From: Perkinsus olseni
Lineage: Eukaryota > Perkinsozoa > Perkinsida > Perkinsidae
DNA length: 11,964 nt
NCBI GenBank assembly: GCA_013115135.1
Contig: JABANP010000923.1
Span: forward strand, 1-11,964
Direction: 5' to 3'
Part shown: positions 1 through 8,239 of the stretch, piece after piece
How positions within the stretch are numbered: the stretch's first letter is position 1
How the letters are laid out: every line of letters starts with the position of its first letter
Notes under the pieces: model-generated
Seen by the model: only the letters and a program-made list of their open reading frames with translations
The model's database searches: none
What the model was told of the DNA's origin: nothing
Program-made: the position numbers and the translations under genes

Positions 1-302
1 GTGGTAGATTTAGCCTCTCCAGAAGCCACCTCAACACCAAGCCTTGATGATTGAGACATATTATTGTAACTATTAATAATACGAGTGGGAGTAAATAAGC
101 TAACAAATGACAGATGCAATCACAGATCGGCATAGAATGATCAAATCATATCACTCGATTAGTAATGATGAGATGAATGGTAGTAGCTAGAATCATCATC
201 TACACAATAAAGCTGAAGTATCTTGTGTTGAAGGACGGTGGTTGGATCATGAGTAGAGGAAAGACTGACAGAGCTGCACATTATCATAGCGCGCTCGCCA
301 CA
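1..302 (-). repeat. 3' LTR of the retrotransposon (one base short)
   Basis: This stretch is identical, base for base over all 302 positions, to 6024-6325. In the element's orientation it is the downstream LTR. The full repeat begins TGTGG and ends CCACA, giving the TG...CA ends and a 5-bp terminal inverted repeat typical of LTRs. Only the outermost base is missing because the window starts inside it. It carries a second copy of the Gag start codon (59-57 on the minus strand) and the first 19 complete Gag codons. Flanking host DNA beyond the element is not visible, so no target-site duplication can be checked here. Confidence 0.93.
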
Positions 303-315
303 AAGCCCCCACTCT
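303..315 (-). other. polypurine tract
   Basis: Read on the minus strand this is AGAGTGGGGGCTT, lying directly against the TGTGG start of the downstream LTR. A purine-rich run at this spot is the expected primer site for plus-strand DNA synthesis in LTR retroelements. It is not perfectly purine (one internal T, and C-T-T at the LTR edge). The position is more convincing than the sequence alone. About 67 bases separate it from the Gag-Pol stop codon at 385-383. Confidence 0.75.
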
Positions 316-382
316 AGTCATTAGCCACACGAAAGAAAAGAAGATATTATATACTCATCCTTCCTTCAATCATGAGTAGACT

Positions 383-3300
383 TCATGTAGAAGACGATGA
401 TGACGGAGGAGCAACACCTGCAGCATGCAACCAGGCACGAGAATTCGCACCAAGGCTACCGCTAGGATTTAGATCACATCTAGCAATCACATCACTCTCT
501 TTAATACTCACCACTTTGGGAGTAGCAGTAGCAGGACGCTGAGTGCGGCGTACAGTAGTCGTAACACCACGCTTCGGTGGGAGAACCCAAAGCGGGAGCC
601 AGCGGGTACCAGCATCACCTGGGCAATACACATGCACCTGATATTCACTTTCAGAAGAAGAATAAGACTTCACCTTGCCGATGTAGATGAGCCATTCAGG
701 AGCATCAGAGTTCTCGCTGAAATTAGGGTTCCTAGAACGATAGAACACCAGATCATCAGGCGAAAAGGCACCTCGTTGATTACGCTCATGAAGAAGGGGT
801 ACACTCCTATCAGAGTTTGGAGCTGGTAGAACAAGATCAGACACCTGAACAACGCTACCATCAGATAGAGTGGCAGTGAGCAGGTCACCAGAAGAATTAC
901 AAGCAAGACGCTGGACGTGGTGAATTTGACCCTGATAAATAACCGCGCTACCCTCCTTGAGCTGAGCCTTCAACTTCGACTGCCTAATAAGTTTACGGCG
1001 CTGGGACAAACTCGCCTGCTGGCGACGCTGGGCAGCCAGATTACTCTCGCCCCTCCATACGTGGTACTCGGCGAGAAGCTCACGCACAGTACTCTGGAGC
1101 TGACTAATCCAGGCCGACTCACTTCGCTCAGCAGATTCCCGAACCGTCTCGTCTTCACCGTCATCCTCGGCGATAGACAAGATACCACTAAGAACGGGTG
1201 AGCACCCATAAACACGCTCAAAGGCACAACTAGAACCACTACCTTGACGGTAGTACATATTGATCATCACCTCGCAGAGCCCCAACCAATGGTGAAGATC
1301 CGCGGGCGATTGTATCTGCCCCTCGGAGATTCTCAATACATGAGACAGAGCACCATTACGTCTTTCAATGCGACTGTTCCCACGAGCATTAGCCACAGCA
1401 ACTGTTTTATGGCGAATGCCTAAGAGAGCATTGGAAAGCTTGACAATTTCATTGACAAAGCTACTTCCAAGGTCGCTCACGATCAAAGACGGGCACGAGA
1501 ATCTCACCAGCCATCGGCGAAAGAAGATTGAATAGGACTCGCTGGGCTCCATACTACTGACCGGTTCAAAGACCGTATAACCACTACTCATATCTGTAAT
1601 CCCCAAAACTGCAACATACCCTGTCACAGCTTTGATACCTTCAGACAGCATCTTGTGGTCCATAGCTATGGTGTGGAAGCGTGCTGACACTTGCACAATA
1701 TCGCCATAGCTCCTCGTATTAGATGGAATTGTTGACTGTTCCTGACACCAGCACTGCATCACAAAAGCCTTCACTGTAGACAGACAGCCAACCCACCATC
1801 CTAGGCGGATCAGAGCACCTTGAGTACTTCCTACCCCTAGATGGACTGTAGAGTGAGCTTCTCGTATGAGCTTCCATCTCAAAGACGGCTCCGCTTCCGT
1901 GGCATCCGGCTCTGGTGGAATCATCAGTACGACCACACGAGGTTGAGTAGCAGTTGTAGTAGTAGACGGAGAGCACACTTGCGCTGAAGAAAGCACATAC
2001 AACAACGGTACCGAGCCCCCAGCATCGTGGTTGCCGGCTGGATGATCCAAACACCAGAGAGAGTGACCGAACCAGCCAAGAATTTGCCTCTGAACAAGTG
2101 GCGACAGCGAACACGTTACCTTGGTGCGCAGACAATCCGCATACACCATAATATCCTTCACTCTGACACCATGAAATGCAGTGGTATCTTCTCGTTGGAG
2201 TTGGCCTATCCGGACCACTTCGGCCTCGGACAGATCTAAGTGTACCACGCGAAACGGTGGAGGTAAAGAAGCAGTATCATCATTCGCTTGCACAGTGGAT
2301 GGAGTGACTCCTACTGTGAGAGAGTATGCCAATGGGCTGACAGACGGCTCCTGCTTAGCGGCGACTTGAGCATCGAGTTGCTCAGTGAACCTCGAGATAA
2401 CATCACTCAGGGAGTTCAATTCCCCTTGAATGTGCTTGAAGTAAATACCCGCACTTCGGCATTCTTCCAGCTCCTCCAGCCAGCCGAGAAACTTGCGCAT
2501 CTTAACGCCACATAGATTATCGGCAGCAATCTTGAAGCTCTGGAAGCGAGAGATGGCAGTACTCGAATCGCTCAGGAAAATTACATTCACTTCTCCTTCA
2601 GCACGGTCTCTACAAGTAGATAACCATAAGCGATTCCATCTCCTGAAAGCTAGGACTATACCCAAGCACTCCAGTTCCCACGTGTGATATCTACGTTCGA
2701 CAGAACTGAACGTATGATGATACTCACTGATCAAGTGGGATCTTGAAGGGTCTTGTAGCAGTGTAGCAGTAGCATCGTCGGGCTGTATTGGAGATGTAGT
2801 CTGAAAGAGGCAGGCACCGCAGCCTGTATCGGCTGCGTCGCTCATGACGATGAAAGTACCTCGCAGTAGGTCGCCATAACTCAGCTGCTTTAAAGGAGTA
2901 TTCAGCAGACCCTCCGAGAGCTTCTCCAGAGCGGCATCACATTCTCTTGTCCAAAGGAAGCGGTCAGGAGAGCTACATGAGGGAAGAGCATGATATAGTG
3001 GAGCTAGACAGCGCGTAAAATCTGCATACCTGTCGACTGGCCAAGAAAAGGCACACGCCGAGTAGAGCAGAACACCAATAGTCTGCTTTAGACCACGGGC
3101 AGAAGTAGGCGGAGTCTGAAGCACACTCTTAAGTTTGGCGACTGAACTGTCACTCAAACGGTAGAAACCACGATCGAAGTGGATTCCTACACAGTCAACC
3201 TCCTCACTAGGTGGAAGGCTCTTAGGGGATATCACTTTCCTCATACCAGTAAGGCCAGCACGGACAATGCGATCTCTACTTCTCACCTGGGATATGGAAG

Positions 3301-6082
3301 ACCCATGAATGAGAAGATCATCAATCCACGACACTAACCAATGGTGCCATGCATCTCCGAAGAGGTGATTCAACCCAGCGGATAAATGCGGAGTAAAAAA
3401 CAATGCGCTCGCGGCTAGGCCTTGGGGAGATACGCGAAATTGAAAGATGCGGCCCAGTACCTTTATGCACAAATGCTGGGAAGCGTGAGCTGAGCATTGT
3501 ACGCTATGGTACGCGTCCGAGAGGTCGAGGACGCTATAGGCCCTCGAGCCGGACGGCAGTGCCCCGAGGAAAGAATCTAAGGAAGGGCACATCTCGGCCA
3601 ACCCTGACGGCAGATGGACTCGTTGATTGAGCACTCTAAGATCACACAGGAGTCTGACAACGGGCACGTTCTCATCGTCGACTCTACCCTTCGCCTTACC
3701 AAAGGCAGGGCTTATAGTGATGTCGTCAGAGTAGGGGATCTCGACCAGCTGACCTGCATCGATAGCTTGCTGTATGGTTTTCTCGAGGCCACGTCGTAAA
3801 TTTTTCGGGACTCCATAATCATGCTTACACTGATAAGGGACGTCCTCGTAGGCCACGGAGAAATCCAACTGAGGTAAGGTGTAGTCCTCCAGGCGATAGC
3901 TGACATATGCCTGAAGAGCAGCATCATCCAGGCTCGCAAGGTAGTTCTCCAGCTGATCTGGAGCTACCTTGCAGTCAGCTCCCAACCAAGGTCCAAGACT
4001 AGTTCGGGATGATGTTAACCGAGTAGCATCCGAGAGGCGATATAGCTGGCAAGAATCACAACCGATTTCCATCTTTCGACGAGACCAGAAAATCGAAGCA
4101 TTAGTCGTCTCCAAGAAATCAGCACCCAGGACGAGACAGATCGATAAGCCGCGTAGGTCGCTCACATAAGCCTCTATGTTAAGATGTTGATGACCGATGT
4201 GAATCGTCAGACCGACCGAATCATTAAGTTGCACTGTATCTCCATTGAAGGTTTGCAGTGCGAGTGGAGTTAACGATGCCTGAGTATGGCGAACCTTCGC
4301 TACCAACTGTTTGTTGATGCAAGTCACTTCACACAGCGAATCAATAGCACCAAATACAATCTTCACCTCATTATTGGCCACTGGTTCTGGTTCAACTCCT
4401 AGCAAAATACCTCGGGTACATGACTGCCCCAGAGGTGCCACAGTTGATCGTCCAGTGAGCGCCAACGCAGGAGGGAGCTCTGTAGCCAGACGAGCCTGCG
4501 GGAAAGAAGGTTTCCCAGCAACAGCGGATTCTGGCTGAGCAGACGAGGGAGGAGTAGCAGAGGGTTGACTAGCGGGAGCTCCTACCGGAGAACGATTAGG
4601 CTGCTTGTAGGAGAATCCTTCCTGCCTCTGAGCTGTTTGTCGGAAAGGATACTGACGAGGAGGGGAAGATGAGTCCTTGGGCTGTACCTCGGCTTTACCG
4701 CTATCTCTTCCTTGGGAACCTTCAAGCTTCCAGCAATAAGAAGGAGAGTGGCGTACATGTTTCTGACAGTTTGGACACCAGTGTTTGGGTTTCCGATGGC
4801 CATGATGTTGAGGGTCACTAGTCTTCCCCACAGTACTCACTTTATCCGTGGTTTGAGCTTTATGGTCAGCCGCAGCGCCATTACCAGAACTGGTAGAAGT
4901 AGATGTAGTAGTGCTAGTAGTAGTAGCAGTAGCCTTGGCTGGTCGATTAGACTTGCCTGACGCAGAATCAACTTCCCAGGGATACTTAATAGATAACTTT
5001 CTATCCAGCTCGGACAAACCATGAGATACGTCAATATAATTAAGAGTTGCCGGGAATACAAGATTTTTCCGGAGGATCTTAGTATATGCCTCAGCTAGCG
5101 ATGGATCAACATGACTGATGAAGGACACGGCTCTCTCATGATCAGAGATAGGTGGCAGTTCAACCCAGGCACGAAGAGCTTGATACACTTGGAAAGACTG
5201 TTGTTCATTGACCTCATAGACCTCGAAGCTTTCACCCTTCTTTTGACGAACCGATTTCCAAGCGGATTCGGCCTTAGCCAGTTCAATAGTACCATCAGCT
5301 AACTCGGCTACATATAGCAACCCCAATCTCAACAAAAGGCCCCATGCAGCGATCGTTCGTTTTCCCTTATCCTCACTACCTTCATCATCACCCTTAGCTC
5401 CTTTGTCGTCCTTCGGCGCCGTCGCCCCTTCGACCTTTGTCTCGGAGGTTGCCGGTTTGGAGGAGTCGATCGGGGTTGGAGAGACTTCAGAAGTGGGAGA
5501 GGAAAAACTCAACGAAGGAACGCCTACACCAGAGTACAGTTCATCAAGATAAGGAAAATGTTGACTACATAAGGTTACCGGTTGACCGCGTTCATAGCTA
5601 CGGAGCAAAGTGTCCGATTTTTCCACACCATTAATGAGGAAGTAGCGCAATACCTCACGAGACCGATTCTGCTTGATTGGGGACTCACACTTGTATTCCA
5701 TCCAATAGAAGAAGGTCCAGCACAATAGCGGAATGTCCATGGAATACATATCACGCAGAGCATTCAGACACGGAACGGAAGCGGCAAGGAACTCGAAACC
5801 CCGAGAATCATTCACCCAAGGCTTAACGATAGACCACTTCACATTCTCAGCAGCCCCAGCAGCAATAGAAACCCAATAAGTATCCCAGTACTTTGGATAA
5901 CGATGGGGGAAGTCCAACTGATCCCCCAGTACCACAAGAGCATCATTAGGAGCGGCGGGATATGCTCCAGAGAGACTAGAACCAACACGGTTGATTGTGG
6001 TTAAATCAGTCCACTCGTATCCTGTGGTAGATTTAGCCTCTCCAGAAGCCACCTCAACACCAAGCCTTGATGATTGAGACAT
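383..6082 (-). CDS. Ty3/gypsy-type Gag-Pol polyprotein, single frame
   Basis: The frame encodes 1,899 residues from an ATG at 6082-6080 (MSQSSRL). The open frame extends upstream only through a TTG codon, so I prefer this ATG. Domain order: an unrecognised Gag region; a Thr/Ser-rich linker near 385-400; a zinc knuckle CX2CX5HX4C (436, 439, 445, 450); an aspartic protease with catalytic Asp581 in AIDSL and the trailing VLGADF at 651-656; a reverse transcriptase with VLDLSDAY (Asp853) and WIDD (Asp921/922); RNase H with Asp1082, Glu1138, Asp1172, Asp1227; an integrase HX3H (1410/1414), then Cys1444 and Cys1446, and a DD35E core Asp1475, Asp1537, Glu1573. A C-terminal region near 1770-1840 has alternating aromatic and charged residues and could be a small beta-barrel, unproven. 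The order protease-RT-RNase H-integrase is that of Ty3/gypsy, not Ty1/copia. No frameshift or internal stop separates Gag from Pol. Every catalytic acid is present, so it looks competent. Confidence 0.95.
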   Translation of the reverse strand: MSQSSRLGVEVASGEAKSTTGYEWTDLTTINRVGSSLSGAYPAAPNDALVVLGDQLDFPHRYPKYWDTYWVSIAAGAAENVKWSIVKPWVNDSRGFEFLAASVPCLNALRDMYSMDIPLLCWTFFYWMEYKCESPIKQNRSREVLRYFLINGVEKSDTLLRSYERGQPVTLCSQHFPYLDELYSGVGVPSLSFSSPTSEVSPTPIDSSKPATSETKVEGATAPKDDKGAKGDDEGSEDKGKRTIAAWGLLLRLGLLYVAELADGTIELAKAESAWKSVRQKKGESFEVYEVNEQQSFQVYQALRAWVELPPISDHERAVSFISHVDPSLAEAYTKILRKNLVFPATLNYIDVSHGLSELDRKLSIKYPWEVDSASGKSNRPAKATATTTSTTTSTSTSSGNGAAADHKAQTTDKVSTVGKTSDPQHHGHRKPKHWCPNCQKHVRHSPSYCWKLEGSQGRDSGKAEVQPKDSSSPPRQYPFRQTAQRQEGFSYKQPNRSPVGAPASQPSATPPSSAQPESAVAGKPSFPQARLATELPPALALTGRSTVAPLGQSCTRGILLGVEPEPVANNEVKIVFGAIDSLCEVTCINKQLVAKVRHTQASLTPLALQTFNGDTVQLNDSVGLTIHIGHQHLNIEAYVSDLRGLSICLVLGADFLETTNASIFWSRRKMEIGCDSCQLYRLSDATRLTSSRTSLGPWLGADCKVAPDQLENYLASLDDAALQAYVSYRLEDYTLPQLDFSVAYEDVPYQCKHDYGVPKNLRRGLEKTIQQAIDAGQLVEIPYSDDITISPAFGKAKGRVDDENVPVVRLLCDLRVLNQRVHLPSGLAEMCPSLDSFLGALPSGSRAYSVLDLSDAYHSVQCSAHASQHLCIKVLGRIFQFRVSPQGLAASALFFTPHLSAGLNHLFGDAWHHWLVSWIDDLLIHGSSISQVRSRDRIVRAGLTGMRKVISPKSLPPSEEVDCVGIHFDRGFYRLSDSSVAKLKSVLQTPPTSARGLKQTIGVLLYSACAFSWPVDRYADFTRCLAPLYHALPSCSSPDRFLWTRECDAALEKLSEGLLNTPLKQLSYGDLLRGTFIVMSDAADTGCGACLFQTTSPIQPDDATATLLQDPSRSHLISEYHHTFSSVERRYHTWELECLGIVLAFRRWNRLWLSTCRDRAEGEVNVIFLSDSSTAISRFQSFKIAADNLCGVKMRKFLGWLEELEECRSAGIYFKHIQGELNSLSDVISRFTEQLDAQVAAKQEPSVSPLAYSLTVGVTPSTVQANDDTASLPPPFRVVHLDLSEAEVVRIGQLQREDTTAFHGVRVKDIMVYADCLRTKVTCSLSPLVQRQILGWFGHSLWCLDHPAGNHDAGGSVPLLYVLSSAQVCSPSTTTTATQPRVVVLMIPPEPDATEAEPSLRWKLIREAHSTVHLGVGSTQGALIRLGWWVGCLSTVKAFVMQCWCQEQSTIPSNTRSYGDIVQVSARFHTIAMDHKMLSEGIKAVTGYVAVLGITDMSSGYTVFEPVSSMEPSESYSIFFRRWLVRFSCPSLIVSDLGSSFVNEIVKLSNALLGIRHKTVAVANARGNSRIERRNGALSHVLRISEGQIQSPADLHHWLGLCEVMINMYYRQGSGSSCAFERVYGCSPVLSGILSIAEDDGEDETVRESAERSESAWISQLQSTVRELLAEYHVWRGESNLAAQRRQQASLSQRRKLIRQSKLKAQLKEGSAVIYQGQIHHVQRLACNSSGDLLTATLSDGSVVQVSDLVLPAPNSDRSVPLLHERNQRGAFSPDDLVFYRSRNPNFSENSDAPEWLIYIGKVKSYSSSESEYQVHVYCPGDAGTRWLPLWVLPPKRGVTTTVRRTQRPATATPKVVSIKESDVIARCDLNPSGSLGANSRAWLHAAGVAPPSSSSST
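6005..6022 (-). other. expected primer-binding-site position, no clear match
   Basis: In the element's orientation the bases just after the upstream LTR read GGATACGAG then TGGACTGAT. A tRNA primer site usually starts with TGG within a few bases of the LTR. The only TGG here begins nine bases in, and I cannot assign the following bases to a known tRNA 3' end. The site lies inside the Gag reading frame, so primer-site evolution is constrained by coding. Internal-tRNA or self-priming is possible. Confidence 0.25.
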
Positions 6083-6325
6083 ATTATTGTAACTATTAAT
6101 AATACGAGTGGGAGTAAATAAGCTAACAAATGACAGATGCAATCACAGATCGGCATAGAATGATCAAATCATATCACTCGATTAGTAATGATGAGATGAA
6201 TGGTAGTAGCTAGAATCATCATCTACACAATAAAGCTGAAGTATCTTGTGTTGAAGGACGGTGGTTGGATCATGAGTAGAGGAAAGACTGACAGAGCTGC
6301 ACATTATCATAGCGCGCTCGCCACA
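6023..6325 (-). repeat. 5' LTR of the retrotransposon
   Basis: This is the 303-bp upstream LTR in the element's orientation, TG...CA bounded, with TGTGG/CCACA terminal inverted repeats. It is identical to the left copy over all 302 comparable bases, which points to a recent insertion. It must contain the element's promoter, but I see no convincing TATA box. The Gag ATG (6082) lies inside it, so the last 60 bases of the LTR are coding. On the opposite strand it also contains an ATG (6272) that opens a frame running out of the element into host sequence. The host side begins at 6326 (AACGT); the matching target duplication would lie before position 1. Confidence 0.95.
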
Positions 6326-7087
6326 AACGTGAAAGAGCTGTTTGGTTTCAGATGGATTAAGCATGCTGAGAAGTACGACGCTATCCTACTCATGGAGGGT
6401 AGACCGGCTGCAGTGGAACCGAAGGCGCGTCGGCAACAGAAGTCCAATATGATGCGGGCGGTTTGTCGGGACTTCGGAAGAGCAGCGGACAGGCACGGTT
6501 ATGAGACAGATGGGTTTGTCGATAGACTTATATATCTATTTGACTTTGATATATGCGAGGCGTTGGGCGAAGTTGTCGACCCGGTTTCGCAAGCTCCGGC
6601 GATGCCTACTCTAAGTTGCACAACTCCGAAGAAGCCCAACCCGTCGTACTCTGGAGATGCTGTGACGCGACCCACTCGCGCGTCTGGTCAATCGTCCGAA
6701 GAAGTACCCACTGTTGCACCATCGGAGTCCTACTGGAATAAACGTCACGACGAGAGATTGGTGGGTATCACTTCTATTCTTCTTGATATTTCGAAGACTC
6801 TATCTGATGGGTTCGACAAGTTGGAGAGCGCATTCATAACTATGGTGGAGCAGTCTCGTACTGCCAGTGGTATAACCGTGGATGATGTGAACCTGGACGG
6901 TGGCGCACAAGTTGAATCTCAAGCTGGGTCAGAGTCTGAAGAGGAGGACGAGGAGGTTGAGCCTGTGCCTAGCTTGGAGGATCAGAAAGCTCTTCTGAAA
7001 GAAGAAAGAGCATGTCGGAAGGAGCCCAAGCCCAAGGGAAAGCCCAAGGCTAAGTCCCATGCTCCACCCAGAAAAAGGAGGAAATGA
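6272..7087 (+). CDS. hypothetical protein, 5' end interrupted by LTR; acidic patch and basic tail
   Basis: The frame from ATG 6272 encodes 271 residues. The first 18 codons (MSRGKTDRAAHYHSALAT) lie in the LTR; host-derived sequence starts exactly at codon 19 (6326). An in-frame ATG at 6200, also in the LTR, would add 24 residues. The native start is therefore probably lost beyond the other side of the element. The host part begins NVKELFGFRWIKHAEKYDAI, then a basic segment (KARRQQKSNMM) and a hydrophobic-acidic stretch (DRLIYLFDFDICEALGEV), which could be a compact fold. The C-terminal half is low complexity: Pro/Ser/Thr-rich, then an acidic run (ESEEEDEEVE) and a Lys/Pro/Arg tail ending PPRKRRK that resembles a nuclear localisation signal. 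I recognise no family. A nuclear or chromatin role is an inference from composition only. It may be a broken gene kept open by the LTR. Confidence 0.6.
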   Translation: MSRGKTDRAAHYHSALATNVKELFGFRWIKHAEKYDAILLMEGRPAAVEPKARRQQKSNMMRAVCRDFGRAADRHGYETDGFVDRLIYLFDFDICEALGEVVDPVSQAPAMPTLSCTTPKKPNPSYSGDAVTRPTRASGQSSEEVPTVAPSESYWNKRHDERLVGITSILLDISKTLSDGFDKLESAFITMVEQSRTASGITVDDVNLDGGAQVESQAGSESEEEDEEVEPVPSLEDQKALLKEERACRKEPKPKGKPKAKSHAPPRKRRK

Positions 7088-7200
7088 GATGGGACCCCGT
7101 AGATCGATCAGGAATGGCATGTGACGAGTGATTTTTCGTATTCTCTTTTCTGTTGGTTGTGTTCGTGCAGTTAAGTCTCGTGATGAAAACTGATTCACGC

Positions 7201-7335
7201 GTTGTGTTGTGTTTTTACGCGTTTAACACTTCGCGTAACGCGGTAAACACGTTATGACGCGTTATCGCGTTAGAGCTTTTCGCGATATTGCGTTTCACGC
7301 GTGCGTTATGACGCGAAGTGTTATCTCAACACAAC
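7201..7335. repeat. nested foldback (GCG-rich inverted repeat)
   Basis: Two inverted-repeat pairs are nested. GTTGTGTTG at 7201-7209 pairs with CAACACAAC at 7327-7335. TAACACTTCGCGT at 7224-7236 pairs perfectly with its complement at 7311-7323. The interior repeats GTTATGACGCG directly (7251-7261 and 7305-7315) and is full of ACGCG and CGCGTAAA words. The whole unit could fold as one long hairpin. It could be a degenerate foldback transposon or a structured 3' flank of the gene ending at 7087. I see no terminal duplication to prove mobility. Confidence 0.7.
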
Positions 7336-7363
7336 ATATCGCGTTTTTTCGCGTAAAACACTT

Positions 7364-7384
7364 CGCGTAAAACAGTTTTACGCG
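7364..7384. repeat. 21-nt palindrome with single-base centre
   Basis: CGCGTAAAAC at 7364-7373 and its exact complement at 7375-7384 flank a single A. The right arm then overlaps a third copy of the motif (CGCGTAAAAC at 7381-7390), so arm, complement and arm alternate. A further copy, CTTCGCGTAAAAC-like, lies just upstream near 7347-7359. It extends the foldback at 7201-7335. Confidence 0.8.
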
Positions 7385-7396
7385 TAAAACAGGTGA

Positions 7397-7615
7397 ACCT
7401 CCACTGCCTCCAGGTTCATCGCGGCCACCATCGTCTCCCGAAAGGATGTACAATTTTTTTCCACGATCGATCAGTACTCAGTAGATTTGATTCAAAAATT
7501 GTTCCATAGTGTGAAGTTGAATGAACAATTCAACATGGGTGAGCTCGGTAGCGACTGGACGCTTCCCTCAGTGTTCGAATATGAACAGCGGCCTCTGCAG
7601 GCCCCATCCTCATAG
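7397..7615 (+). CDS. possible terminal exon (uncertain)
   Basis: An open frame of 72 codons ends at TAG 7613-7615 with no stop after the TGA at 7394-7396. It includes RKDVQFFSTIDQYSVDL and NMGELGSDWTLPSVFEYEQ, which read like protein rather than repeat. A candidate splice acceptor (TGCCTCCAG) precedes 7414; the only internal ATG is at 7535. I recognise no domain, and an open frame of this length can arise by chance. It could also belong to the damaged gene upstream. Confidence 0.2.
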   Translation, partial: TSTASRFIAATIVSRKDVQFFSTIDQYSVDLIQKLFHSVKLNEQFNMGELGSDWTLPSVFEYEQRPLQAPSS

Positions 7616-7648
7616 CCACCGGAACGATTTTTCCAGCAGTGAGTGATC

Positions 7649-7679
7649 ACGACGCAGCAGCTGGCAGCTGCTGCGTCGT
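7649..7679. repeat. perfect hairpin, 15-bp arms, 1-nt centre
   Basis: The left arm ACGACGCAGCAGCTG (7649-7663) is exactly complementary to 7665-7679 around a single G at 7664. It is the longest perfect palindrome seen here. It could be a cruciform or an RNA hairpin; no adjacent U-run suggests a terminator. Confidence 0.9.
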
Positions 7680-7893
7680 ATCTACAATAGCATCATTGGC
7701 ATGATTTTTGCGTCTCCGACGCGGAACTCAGGATTCAACCCCGGGTTGCTTCGTATTCGCTAGCGATCCGGTGTGAGCAGAAGGGTGAGCTAGATGCGGT
7801 CGGCGGGATTATCTTTCGGGTCGCTACGAACCTTAAAAGTTCTCCTGCACGAGATAGAGAGTTGGAGAGTTCTCACCTCAGCGTTATCGACAC

Positions 7894-7919
7894 CTGCAGC
7901 GATTGACTGCAGTGATTGA
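7894..7919 (+). repeat. 13-bp tandem duplication
   Basis: CTGCAGCGATTGA at 7894-7906 is followed directly by CTGCAGTGATTGA at 7907-7919, differing at one base. It lies downstream of the first cysteine-rich gene. Confidence 0.8.
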
Positions 7920-8239
7920 CTCTTACACAAGGAGAGATGGTAGAACGATGAGGCCGTGCATATGAATGCAGCTTTGTACGCAGCATAGGTAACGCCGAAG
8001 CAGCGCACAATACATAAACGAGGCTGATGACACAATCCTCAGACCTCAGCGACGCTACGAACTGTCTATGTATTACACCGTATGCAACTTCGTCAGGAGC
8101 TTCAAGGCTACATGTAGTGATAAAAACTCCAGTATATCCAGTGAAGATTCTTCGGAGTTTGCGCATACTAAATATGAAATTGAAGATTGATGTGTGATCT
8201 CGAAGTGTAGATTCCTCGGGATCTTCAGGTGACAGCAAG

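Larger units (their letters stand above)
7088..7790. other. non-coding stretch with foldbacks and one possible exon
   Basis: No ATG-initiated frame of useful length is present on either strand. The region holds the GCG-rich foldback (7201-7384), a perfect hairpin (7649-7679) and an open plus-strand frame (7397-7615) that might be a terminal exon. Shorter inverted repeats, such as GCGTC/GACGC near 7710 and ATCAT/ATGAT near 7692, are weak. Confidence 0.5.

Noticed and set aside
383..6082. Many 60-140 codon frames on both strands within the element
   Set aside because: They overlap the 1,899-codon Gag-Pol frame in other frames and show no domains; several begin at non-ATG codons.
6083..6142. 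A 20-residue N-terminal extension of Gag-Pol
   Set aside because: Its first codon is TTG, not ATG; the first ATG in frame is at 6082.
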